A DNA stretch of 9,213 nt from Desulfobacterales bacterium (GTDB lineage: Bacteria > Desulfobacterota > Desulfobacteria > Desulfobacterales > ETH-SRB1), in contig JASEIZ010000027.1 of NCBI GenBank assembly GCA_030017395.1, positions 5,565 to 14,777 of the forward strand, given 5' to 3'. Below, one piece after another: positions 1 to 7,833 of the stretch. Within the stretch, counting starts at the first letter, position 1. The number at the start of each line of letters is the position of its first letter. The notes under the pieces were generated by a model that was given only the letters and a program-made list of their open reading frames with translations, searched no databases and was not told the origin of the DNA. The translations under genes were made by a program, and so were the position numbers.

Positions 1-2781
1 CCAAACTATATGTTCAATCTGTTGGTGTACTTTTGGTATTGAATTTGGGAAATTCAAATCAGAAGTATTAGTATACTGGACACTTTGGAGCAGATATATT
101 CGGAACTCTTCATGCCAATGGTGATATTTAGAGGAATAAACAAAGTTATTTGGCTCTCCATGCTCAAGCAAGTAAATTGCCAGACGTTGGTCAACACCGA
201 CAAATAGTTTTGCAGGACGAATGCAGTATGTTGAAAGCCATATCTGAGAAGATTTTTGGTTAAACAAAGAGATTAATGCGCTCATTCTATCTGTGCAAAT
301 ACCTGAGTGTGGAATAATCATCCCTGTTCTTCCTTTATTAAATAATAAACGGGAATTCCTTTCAACTACATATGCATAAAGATTTTCACATCTTTCTGTT
401 TGATAACCCTTCACTAAGTATTGACCTTTGATTTTCTTATACTCCACATACGGCGGATTTCCAATAATTACATCAAATCCGCCTTCATTAACAATCCCAT
501 AAAACTCGCTAAACCAGTGAAAAGGCTGGTGGCTTTCTTGCCATTTGGCGAATTCCCTGTTGTATTTCTTCTCAGAAGGTATGTTGTTTCGGTCAATCCC
601 ATATTCCGAAGCGAGGTAACGATCCAGTTCATCTGAAAGGAGCTTCAACCTGCCGCCAAGTTCCTGCTTGGCATCTGAAAAATCCTTTGTATCCATTCCG
701 TGCTCTGTCTGCATCTGCCGGAACTTCTTGAATGACCTGTCAGCAATTTCGGCCTTTTCCTCTATTTGTTTCAGAGCATCAACTTTTTCGCCAAACATAA
801 AGGTTTGTTGCTTTTGAAGACCTGCTTTAGATGTAGTAATTGCCTCCCTGACTTCATTCTTGTTTGCAAAACCCACAAGCGTATTCCCAGCCCGGATATT
901 AAAATCAATATCCGGCAACGGCTCGATCTTATCAACACTATCAACCTGAGCAACCAGTTTGAGAAAGAGGCGAAGCTTGCAGATTTCTGTTGCTTCCTCC
1001 ATGATGTCCACACCATACAGGTTGCTTAGTATGATCGACTTGAGGATGAAATAGCGGCGGTTTGGGTGCTCCTCTATCTGTTTGACTATTTTTCGGAAAT
1101 CACCGAATTTGTCGGAGCGGTGTTTCTGTCCTGAACTTTCCAGTTCATCAAGAAAGACCTGCATCCGGTCAAGGCAGGCCTCATACAGCGGTTCAAGTAT
1201 GTTGAGCGCAGCAAAGAGAAAAGCGCCTGAACCGCAGGTCGGGTCCAAAACGCTCATCCCTGGTTGAAACTGCTCATTCGACTTTTCCGGTATCCGGCCT
1301 GATAGGGTGTAGTAAATGGCGCGGAGCAGTTCAGGGCCTTCACAATTTTCAATCACGTCTTGGGCAAACTGGCGGATGTCTAAATTATAGGTGATAAGAT
1401 CGTTGATGGAGCTGATTTCACCGTTTTCAAGTTTGCCATAGACTTCTTCGTAACGCTGTCGCCGTGCCACCACCTCCCGCCAGATTTCGGTAGGCAGAGC
1501 ATATTCCGGACTTGCAGGCTTGTTCCACTCGGTGCGCTTTGAAACATTCTTTATCCCGACAGCGATTTCTTCGGGCAGGTCTGATTTTACTCCTTGTTTT
1601 ACAGCATTATAAATATACCGGTCGGGATCTTCTTTGAGCAGTCGCCATGCGGACTGCTCACCTTCAAAGGCAATTCTACATTTCTTTTGGGCCTGATCAA
1701 ACAAAAAGGGAATGATGGTGTTTTTGCCGATATACTCCGTGATATCCTCTTTTGTGTAATAGGCCCCCATCTGTTTCTGGTTGATGTATTTTTCAAATAT
1801 ATAGCCAAGGACATCCGGGTTGATTTCATTATCAGCCCTGAGCTGGCGTTCATCAAGATGCCATTGGTACTGCTCAAAAAATGCAAAGAGATTTTCAAAT
1901 GCCGCATCTTCGATCTGAATCTCTTTGCCGTGCAGATTTTCAATCTGGTGCCTTTGAAAAAGACCTCCATCAAGATAAGGCACCTTGCCCAAAAGCCTGT
2001 TAGTTTCCGGGGTGCGGTCTTCCTCTTTTTTGGCAAAGCCCTCAAAAAAGAGCGGGCAGAGGAAATTCCTGTAATACCCGTTTCTGCTGTGTTCTTTGCT
2101 CTTGCGCAGGCAGTCCCTCAGGTAATCTGTATTATTATCGAGAAAGCCTTTTTTCTGGATGAAATAGATGAACATGAGGCGGTTTAACATGACAGATACG
2201 TACCACCTCTGAAACTTTTCTTCGGGAATGCCCTGCAGGAACTTTAAAAACTTTTCGTGCTCTGTCTTGAACCGGTCGTAGAACTTCTTTGTGACTTTCT
2301 CTACATCAAATGCCTTTTTGGCGCGTCTGCCCACTTCAATAATGGTCAGTTGCTCCTCTTCTTCAAGACTGAATGCCAGATTGTCGATCTTCTGGATAAG
2401 CAAATCGCCGGACTGGCCTGCATAATAGGTGTGCTCGCGGCATTGAGCGGGCTTGCCGGGCTGCCGTTTTACCCATTGCCAGACCTGCCTGGTCTTATCT
2501 GCATTGAGATAAATGATGAGATGCTCGTGATGGGGTTTTGTAACCTGCCGCTCAATCTTTCGCCGAATCGAGTAATCAGGCATTGATCCATTACTCGCCG
2601 GCCCGCAGACAAAAACAACTATGCCGCGTTTTTCTGCAATAGCGCCAAGTGCAAAGTTCTGACCGTCAATTGGAATGTCAAGGGCAGAGGTATAATGATC
2701 CCATCCTAACTCTTCGACAAACAGGGTTTTGAAGTCAAACTCCCGGAGGAGCCTTCTGGTTTGTTCAAGATTAAGAGGCAT
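1..2781 (-). CDS. Eco57I/PglX-like adenine-N6 DNA methyltransferase, 3' end cut by window edge
   Basis: The ORF has no in-frame stop from the ATG at 2781 to base 1, so 927 codons are visible and the C-terminus is missing. It predicts a DNA adenine-N6 methyltransferase of the gamma class. Visible motifs are GAYYTKEDI at residues 339-347 (motif X-like), the SAM-binding LDPTCGSGAF at 512-521 (motif I), LYGVDI at 588-593 with an acidic residue after the strand, FNIRAGNTLVG at 627-637, and the catalytic NPPY at 775-778 within FDVIIGNPPYVE. The roughly 260 residues between motif I and NPPY fit Eco57I/PglX-type enzymes. Residues 1-150 form a separate N-terminal region that I do not recognise. Residues after about 860 probably lead into a DNA-recognition region. 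The start is supported by GAGGG nine bases upstream. It overlaps the helicase gene, which suggests one transcript and coupled translation. The product probably modifies self DNA for a restriction system; a solitary epigenetic role is possible. The family call is firm, the system type is inference. Confidence 0.9.
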   Translation of the reverse strand, partial: MPLNLEQTRRLLREFDFKTLFVEELGWDHYTSALDIPIDGQNFALGAIAEKRGIVVFVCGPASNGSMPDYSIRRKIERQVTKPHHEHLIIYLNADKTRQVWQWVKRQPGKPAQCREHTYYAGQSGDLLIQKIDNLAFSLEEEEQLTIIEVGRRAKKAFDVEKVTKKFYDRFKTEHEKFLKFLQGIPEEKFQRWYVSVMLNRLMFIYFIQKKGFLDNNTDYLRDCLRKSKEHSRNGYYRNFLCPLFFEGFAKKEEDRTPETNRLLGKVPYLDGGLFQRHQIENLHGKEIQIEDAAFENLFAFFEQYQWHLDERQLRADNEINPDVLGYIFEKYINQKQMGAYYTKEDITEYIGKNTIIPFLFDQAQKKCRIAFEGEQSAWRLLKEDPDRYIYNAVKQGVKSDLPEEIAVGIKNVSKRTEWNKPASPEYALPTEIWREVVARRQRYEEVYGKLENGEISSINDLITYNLDIRQFAQDVIENCEGPELLRAIYYTLSGRIPEKSNEQFQPGMSVLDPTCGSGAFLFAALNILEPLYEACLDRMQVFLDELESSGQKHRSDKFGDFRKIVKQIEEHPNRRYFILKSIILSNLYGVDIMEEATEICKLRLFLKLVAQVDSVDKIEPLPDIDFNIRAGNTLVGFANKNEVREAITTSKAGLQKQQTFMFGEKVDALKQIEEKAEIADRSFKKFRQMQTEHGMDTKDFSDAKQELGGRLKLLSDELDRYLASEYGIDRNNIPSEKKYNREFAKWQESHQPFHWFSEFYGIVNEGGFDVIIGNPPYVEYKKIKGQYLVKGYQTERCENLYAYVVERNSRLLFNKGRTGMIIPHSGICTDRMSALISLFNQKSSQIWLSTYCIRPAKLFVGVDQRLAIYLLEHGEPNNFVYSSKYHHWHEEFRIYLLQSVQYTNTSDLNFPNSIPKVHQQIEHIVW

Positions 2782-5700
2782 AGTTATTTGCCCTCAGCCC
2801 CAAAGAACAGATAATTTTCGGTTCGCGGATTTCCCCATCTTCCTCATGAACAAGACAGAGGCGGTCTTCTTCTCTGAGCGCAGTAACCAGTTGGGCTAAA
2901 GCCATATTCGATATGCCGCTTCGAAGCTGGCGGTTTAATGTATCGATAGCGGATTGGCGCAAAGGATAACGGTAGATATCGTCTATTGCACCAAGCAATT
3001 GCTTTGACTCGAACAGCGTGCCTTCGACTTCTTCTGCATAGTCTTTAAGCCGTTCATAAGTACGAAACCGCGCGCCCGAGGGTCTTCCCAACTGGCCGCC
3101 GATGTGTCGTTCTTCTTCAATCAGAAGATCAACACCTTTTTTTACCAGTTCGTGATGATTTTCATGCCGGGGAATGGCTGCTGTATCAGGACGGCATTTT
3201 GCCGTTTTAAGTATTTCAAACTGTGATTCCGTCACACTGCCGCCTTTTGGGTCAATCCAGGCAAGGGCATCGTTTCCTTCACCTGTCCGCATATAAACCA
3301 GAACCCCTTCCTGTTTTGTGCTTTCTGCTTCAAGCTCTTTTGTGGAATAGACCACCGAAGGCATGGCAGGAATGATTCTTTTAAGCTTTGGATCAGCATC
3401 TGTAGCATTTTTCCAGATCTGATAAGCATAGGATGCAAGATCGACCTCTGTATCATCATCTCCGTCCAGAATTCCTGCTTTTTCATTATAAAGATCTACC
3501 ACGGCCTGATCGTTGCAGTCATCTTCAAAGAATGCTTCATCAGTACCGACAACCTCCGCATTTTCCTGCAATCTTAACCTCACTCGATCCCTGAGACGAA
3601 TGATACGCTCCACTCCTTCTGCGGGAAGAAAGGAGTAGCAAAGAATATTTTCCGCGTTCTGACCGATTCGATCAACACGCCCTGCACGCTGGATCAATCG
3701 AATAATAGCCCAAGGCAAATCGTAGTTAACCACAATAAAGCAGTCCTGTAAATTTTGACCTTCGCTGAGGACGTCAGTGGCGACAAGAATACGCAGTTCA
3801 TCATCAGGTGTAATCCGCCTGCGTTTTTCGTTACTCTCCGGACTGAAACGCCAGGCAAGAGCTGTCGGGTCCGGGGAATCTCCTGTCACGCCTGACAAGC
3901 TTGATACACCACTTAGTTTCAAGTGTTTTTCCAGATAACGCACAGTGTCGGCAAATTGGGTAAAAACAATAACTTTTTCACTTAGGTGTTTTTCCGCAAT
4001 TAATTTATGCAAAGCGTCCAGCTTGGTGTCTTTAGTTGAATCCCAATCGCCGCATTTTTTTAGTATTCCCAAAAGAGCGTTTCCGTCGCTCTTTAAATCA
4101 TTTGCCAGAGCCTTGATAAAAAGCTCCGGACGCAGCCATTTGAAGCGGTTTTTATATTCTGAGGCGTATTTTGCATAAATTTCAGCAGCACGATTTTTAT
4201 AGTCTTTCTCGAATTTCAGAGATCCCTTCTCGTCAATCTCGTTTTCACCGGGATTATCTTCATTGTCGAACAGGTCTGATGTAATGCTCGTTGCATCGGC
4301 ATCCTCATCGAAAATGCGGGCATCTAACAATCCGGCATCCTGGGTGCCGACAGGAAGGGGCTGACCTTGCTCGATTGCGTGAAGAAAAATATAATTGCGC
4401 AGAATGTGTCGTTCTATAGATAAAATAAATGCCTGCCCGCTGCTCTCCAGCCGCTTGAAAATATTGGTGCGGCAAAAACCCATGAGCCTTTTTCCTGCGC
4501 GGGAAAGATCATTCAACGCTCTGATTTCAGATTGGGTGGGCGGTTTTCGGTGGGATTCCTTTACATAATTACCTAATCCGTAACGAGGAAGTCTTAAGCT
4601 ATTGATTATATCGACTACATCCGAAGCATAAAGTTTTGCATACTGATCACCCGGATCTTTATCATCGATCTTGAATTTTATTGTTTTTGGCAAGCGCGCG
4701 GGAAAATAAGACCGGTTTCCATCTTCAAATGTAAGGTATTTGCGCCCGTTTTCAGGATCGGTTTCCGCATAGTTATCCTGAATAAAACTCCTGGTGCGTC
4801 TGACAAGGAAAAGGCGCATGAGTTCACGCCAGTCATCTGCATATTCGCTCTTTTCAAAAGCAGCCAAGGAACGTATGGGGCACTGATATTGACGCCTGAA
4901 CTCAATATCACCCATATCCTTTAACAATCGTTCAGGCCTGATAGTTAATTCTTTGTCTTCTGGAACAAAAAGACGCAACTGGTTTGATAGATCAAGATAG
5001 GTTTTGTTGTAAGGTGTGGCTGAGAGAAGAATAACCTTGCTCTCATTTTCATTTATATATTCCTGAATCGCATGATAGCGTTTACCTTCACGGTTTCGCA
5101 GGTTATGACTTTCATCTATTAAAACAAGCCTGAACCGCCTCAAGTCAGGCAACTGACTGATAACCTGGCCTATGGAAAGCACCCTTGCGCGAAGGCGATA
5201 CCTGTCACGATAGTCTTCCCACATATCTACAAGATTCCTGGGACATATGATCAATGTTTCCAGACCCAGATCATCTTCAAGAATACGTGCGACAGCCGTT
5301 GCCATTAGGGTTTTCCCCAGCCCTACTACATCGCCGATCAGAACTCCACCTCTCTTGTTGATATGGTGTGCAGCAATTTTAACGGCAGCTTTTTGAAATT
5401 CAAACAGTTTTTGACCAAACTCACGTGGTATGTTGAATTCGGAAAGACCCGCACGCGCCTCCTGCGAAAGATGGTATGCCATTTTAATATATATATGATA
5501 GGGGGAAATTGGATCTTCACGTGCCCAGCTTTCATCAATAATCTGGATAAGCTCATCTGAGATATCAATACACCAGCGGTCATTCCAGCGGTCATCAAAC
5601 CATTGGGCGAGTTTTTTGCACGCGTCATGGTCAAGTACGTCTATATTTAATTCACCCTGTTTTGACAAACCTGAAAAAGTCAGGTTGCTGCTCCCAAGAT

Positions 5701-6169
5701 ATCCTGTTGTGGGATTGACCGGATCATGGCGGAAAAGCAGATATAGCTTTGCATGTAAAGGATGCCTGAGGAACAACTTAACAACAACTTTTTTTGCTTT
5801 AATCTGGGCGGCTAACCGGCGAAGGCCGGTTTCGTCTTCGTTTGTGGGCGTGCCGACCATCAGTTGATCCCGGAACTCCTCGGCTAATTTTTTCTTAAGA
5901 CGAATTGCCGTCTGGTTGTCCATGCCGCTATCGGCTCTTGAAAGCCTCATTACCTCCCGCAATTCATCTCGAGGCAATTTTTGCATTCCTACGAGAAGGC
6001 GGCAGCAATGGTCTTTTCCTCCAGACCATGTCTTGATATATGAATCTAATTCTTTCCAGCCACGAAGGTTGAAATATCCCACACAAAAATCTGCATGGTC
6101 GGATAATTCAAGAGTCTCCTGGAGAGCGGGAAGAAGGCTTGTTTCTATGTTGTCAAAAATTCGCGGCAT
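2771..6169 (-). CDS. PLD nuclease-SNF2 family helicase fusion, probable restriction subunit
   Basis: A complete 1132-residue protein. Residues 1 to about 200 form a phospholipase-D-like domain with H139-x-K141 and G159-S-S-N162, followed by E173; this arrangement is known at the N-terminus of a subset of SNF2 helicases. The motor follows: Walker A GDVVGLGKT at 279-287, Walker B/DExH box IDESH at 351-355, motif III LSATP at 382-386, motif V ATDVLSEGQNLQ at 797-808 and motif VI QRAGRVDRIGQ at 827-837. All are intact, so ATP-driven DNA translocation is likely. About 250 residues separate the two RecA lobes and include an acidic stretch at 611-650. Residues from about 900 to the end match nothing I know. 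AAGGA lies seven bases before the ATG. The gene precedes and overlaps a DNA methylase, so I infer a cytoplasmic nuclease-motor subunit of an ATP-dependent restriction system. RapA-like chromatin or repair helicases are the main alternative, but the PLD domain and methylase partner argue against them. Confidence 0.92.
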   Translation of the reverse strand: MPRIFDNIETSLLPALQETLELSDHADFCVGYFNLRGWKELDSYIKTWSGGKDHCCRLLVGMQKLPRDELREVMRLSRADSGMDNQTAIRLKKKLAEEFRDQLMVGTPTNEDETGLRRLAAQIKAKKVVVKLFLRHPLHAKLYLLFRHDPVNPTTGYLGSSNLTFSGLSKQGELNIDVLDHDACKKLAQWFDDRWNDRWCIDISDELIQIIDESWAREDPISPYHIYIKMAYHLSQEARAGLSEFNIPREFGQKLFEFQKAAVKIAAHHINKRGGVLIGDVVGLGKTLMATAVARILEDDLGLETLIICPRNLVDMWEDYRDRYRLRARVLSIGQVISQLPDLRRFRLVLIDESHNLRNREGKRYHAIQEYINENESKVILLSATPYNKTYLDLSNQLRLFVPEDKELTIRPERLLKDMGDIEFRRQYQCPIRSLAAFEKSEYADDWRELMRLFLVRRTRSFIQDNYAETDPENGRKYLTFEDGNRSYFPARLPKTIKFKIDDKDPGDQYAKLYASDVVDIINSLRLPRYGLGNYVKESHRKPPTQSEIRALNDLSRAGKRLMGFCRTNIFKRLESSGQAFILSIERHILRNYIFLHAIEQGQPLPVGTQDAGLLDARIFDEDADATSITSDLFDNEDNPGENEIDEKGSLKFEKDYKNRAAEIYAKYASEYKNRFKWLRPELFIKALANDLKSDGNALLGILKKCGDWDSTKDTKLDALHKLIAEKHLSEKVIVFTQFADTVRYLEKHLKLSGVSSLSGVTGDSPDPTALAWRFSPESNEKRRRITPDDELRILVATDVLSEGQNLQDCFIVVNYDLPWAIIRLIQRAGRVDRIGQNAENILCYSFLPAEGVERIIRLRDRVRLRLQENAEVVGTDEAFFEDDCNDQAVVDLYNEKAGILDGDDDTEVDLASYAYQIWKNATDADPKLKRIIPAMPSVVYSTKELEAESTKQEGVLVYMRTGEGNDALAWIDPKGGSVTESQFEILKTAKCRPDTAAIPRHENHHELVKKGVDLLIEEERHIGGQLGRPSGARFRTYERLKDYAEEVEGTLFESKQLLGAIDDIYRYPLRQSAIDTLNRQLRSGISNMALAQLVTALREEDRLCLVHEEDGEIREPKIICSLGLRANNYAS
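2791..2795 (-). promoter_or_regulatory. ribosome-binding site of the methylase gene
   Basis: GAGGG on the minus strand, nine bases before the ATG at 2781. It lies inside the last codons of the helicase gene, so ribosomes finishing the helicase could reinitiate here. Confidence 0.55.
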
Positions 6170-6385
6170 TAGAGCATCCTTTTTGAAGAAGTTCTTATTT
6201 GCGTCTTTCCGATGTCATCTATAACCTCGTAAGGTGAAAAAATCAATAAATCTATTGTGTTCTGATAGCGAAAGTCCGGGTGTTCCTCAGTTTATAAGTT
6301 GATATGATTAAGAAGGAAGCGTGTGCAAGGATATTAATTGGCAAACAGGAAATTTGATAATGCTACGGTATTTGGTTTGATTTGC
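6170..6385. other. intergenic gap between cfa and the helicase gene
   Basis: These 216 bases hold the candidate helicase promoter and the helicase ribosome-binding site (AAGGA, seven bases from the ATG). I see no compact GC-rich hairpin followed by a T run, so no intrinsic terminator for cfa can be called, and read-through from cfa into the helicase gene remains possible. Confidence 0.5.
6218..6246 (-). promoter_or_regulatory. candidate sigma70-like promoter of the helicase-methylase operon
   Basis: On the minus strand TTGATT (6241-6246) and TATAGA (6218-6223) are exactly 17 bases apart. Transcription would begin near 6211 and leave a leader of about 40 bases before the helicase ATG at 6169. 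The position in the 216-base gap downstream of cfa suggests the cassette has its own promoter. This is seen by eye and not tested. Confidence 0.45.
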
Positions 6386-7504
6386 CTACCGAATGGCATG
6401 ATATCCGCCGGGAACACCTTGTGGAGAAAGAACTATCTGCCATACCTGGTTTTTTCGGGCTCGAAAAGATCCGGCACACGACAAGAGATAAAACTTCCAC
6501 ATCCTGTAGAATCTCTCATCATATTTTTCCTTCAGAAATTCCCAGTTCTCATGAAAGTTTTTAAACCACTGCATCAGGGTCTTGTCATAATAAACTCCGA
6601 AACTGTGCCAGTCTTCAAGAACAAATAATCCGTTAAATGCAGCGCTTAGCTGCTTTGCTGAAGGCAGCATGGAATCAGGAAATATATAGCGATTAATCCA
6701 TGGATCTATGGTTGCAACTGAACCGTTTCCTCCTATTGTATGCAGGAGAAATAGCCCGTCTTCCTTAAGACAATTTTTAACTACCCGCATAAATGTTCTA
6801 TAATTTTTGCATCCAACATGTTCGATCATGCCGATTGAAAAGACGCGGTCAAAAACCCCATCAATGCTGCGATAGTCCTGTCTGCGTATTTCAACCGGAA
6901 GACCGCGGCAAATCTCTTTCCCAAGCCGATACTGGTTGTCTGAAACCGTTACGCCGACAACTTCAACCTTGTAGCGCTGTACGGCAAACTTTGCAGCCCC
7001 GCCCCACCCGCATCCTATATCCAGAACCCGCATACCTGGTTTTAAGCCTAATTTGCGGCAAATCAGATCCAATTTTAACTCCTGAGCATGGTCCAGTGTT
7101 TTTGCATCATCCCAGTAAGCGCAACTATAAATCATGCGCTTGTCCAGCATACAGCGATATAAATCGTTGCCCATATCATAATGGCGCCGTCCTATATTGA
7201 AAGCGCGGGAGGGTTTTTGCATGTTGACTATTTTAGCCTTTATGGTTTCGAATAAACAGGAAAACGGTTTGATCTTTGTATCAAGTTCAGCCCTGAATAC
7301 CTTATCAAACAATTTATCAAGCCTCTCGCAATCCCACCATCCATCCACATATGATTTACCCACACCCATCGAACCCTCGGCTAAAAATCTTGCATACAGC
7401 TCATCATTATGAACCTGGATATCCCATGGACGATCGCCATTAATTTTAACATCGGCAAAGGATAACAGTTTTTCAACTTTTTGACGTAATTTATCCTGAG
7501 GCAT
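6386..7504 (-). CDS. cfa: cyclopropane-fatty-acyl-phospholipid synthase
   Basis: A 372-residue SAM-dependent enzyme that adds a methylene bridge across the cis double bond of unsaturated acyl chains in membrane phospholipids; it acts at the inner face of the cytoplasmic membrane. Length is close to the 382 residues of E. coli Cfa. Residues 1 to about 95 are the lipid-binding-type N-terminal domain and the rest is a Rossmann methyltransferase. SAM motif I is VLDIGCGWGG at 160-169. Residues matching the E. coli active site are C128 in YSCAYW, E228 in GMIEHVG, H255 in LLHTIGG and Y306 in VYYDKTL; WINRYIFP is also conserved. I place the start at the ATG at 7504 because GGAGG lies five bases before it; a TTG four codons upstream overlaps that site and is a less likely start. 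The gene follows a 73-residue ORF by 18 bases and probably shares its transcript. Cfa commonly serves stationary-phase or acid and solvent tolerance, but nothing here shows its control. Confidence 0.95.
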   Translation of the reverse strand: MPQDKLRQKVEKLLSFADVKINGDRPWDIQVHNDELYARFLAEGSMGVGKSYVDGWWDCERLDKLFDKVFRAELDTKIKPFSCLFETIKAKIVNMQKPSRAFNIGRRHYDMGNDLYRCMLDKRMIYSCAYWDDAKTLDHAQELKLDLICRKLGLKPGMRVLDIGCGWGGAAKFAVQRYKVEVVGVTVSDNQYRLGKEICRGLPVEIRRQDYRSIDGVFDRVFSIGMIEHVGCKNYRTFMRVVKNCLKEDGLFLLHTIGGNGSVATIDPWINRYIFPDSMLPSAKQLSAAFNGLFVLEDWHSFGVYYDKTLMQWFKNFHENWEFLKEKYDERFYRMWKFYLLSCAGSFRARKNQVWQIVLSPQGVPGGYHAIR

Positions 7505-7509
7505 TTCTA

Positions 7510-7514
7510 CCTCC
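7510..7514 (-). promoter_or_regulatory. ribosome-binding site deciding the cfa start
   Basis: GGAGG on the minus strand with a five-base spacer to the ATG at 7504. An upstream TTG at 7514-7516 overlaps this site, so a start there would lack a Shine-Dalgarno sequence at proper distance. This favours the shorter 372-residue product. Confidence 0.7.
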
Positions 7515-7522
7515 AACTACAC

Positions 7523-7744
7523 TTATTCTACGATCTTAAAATCCCAAATTTCATCCTTATAAATATCTCGAAGTTTACTGGAAGCCTTTTCCGGCGTTTT
7601 AGCTCTCCAGGTTAAGGCAAAATTGCCGCCCGTCATATTGTCAACATCATAAGTCCAGCCGTCATCTTTTTGCGCAAGTGTCAATAAAACAATACCTCTG
7701 TAATTTTCACCTTTTGCGCTGACCTCAACTTTGTTAACGATCAT
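7523..7744 (-). CDS. 73-residue protein of unknown function, in operon with cfa
   Basis: I do not recognise this protein. It starts at ATG 7744 with AAGGA six bases upstream and ends with TAA 18 bases before the cfa start, so the two genes are probably cotranscribed. The sequence is soluble in character, with no signal peptide, membrane segment or cysteine. The likely layout is several short beta strands (VEVSA near residue 6, GIVLLTLAQ near 17, WTYDVDN near 30, FALTWRA near 42), a charged helix (TPEKASSKLRDIYKDE at 50-65) and a last strand WDFKIV. Good translation signals and its place before cfa argue that it is a real gene. A helper or regulator of lipid modification is possible but only guilt by association. 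Confidence 0.7.
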   Translation of the reverse strand: MIVNKVEVSAKGENYRGIVLLTLAQKDDGWTYDVDNMTGGNFALTWRAKTPEKASSKLRDIYKDEIWDFKIVE

Positions 7745-7770
7745 ATATTTTCCTTTCCGTTACCTTTGCC

Positions 7771-7789
7771 TGACAATTTCCAGTTGTCA
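7771..7789. repeat. inverted repeat TGACAA-N7-TTGTCA in the leader of the 73-residue gene
   Basis: A perfect six-base dyad with a seven-base spacer lies 27-45 bases upstream of the ATG at 7744. It sits between a candidate promoter and the ribosome-binding site, so it could be a repressor operator or a small RNA hairpin. A dyad this short can arise by chance. Confidence 0.3.
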
Positions 7790-7833
7790 TACGGGCTTGA
7801 CCACAATTTTCTACCGGCAAAATATATTATAAA

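Noticed and set aside
1594..2187. 197-codon plus-strand open frame
   Set aside because: It lies antisense to the methylase gene, whose frame is uninterrupted and carries conserved motifs; the antisense product resembles no protein and is a shadow.
5484..5495. Short TA-rich run within the helicase gene as a phase-variable repeat
   Set aside because: It is too short and imperfect to be a convincing slippage tract, and the reading frame is intact.
1..6169. Complete BREX or DISARM system
   Set aside because: The large methylase and SNF2 helicase recall parts of both, but no DrmA, DrmB, PglZ, BrxC or BrxL gene is visible, and the PLD domain is fused to the helicase. Genes beyond the left edge could change this.
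6340..6386. GGCAAA/TTTGCC inverted repeat as terminator of cfa
   Set aside because: The arms are only six bases, separated by about 35 bases, and no T run follows; it does not look like an intrinsic terminator.
6793..7200. 135-codon plus-strand open frame
   Set aside because: It is antisense to the catalytic part of cfa and has no protein-like features.
7505..7516. TTG start for cfa at 7516
   Set aside because: The TTG overlaps the GGAGG ribosome-binding site of the ATG at 7504, so it has no suitable site of its own.
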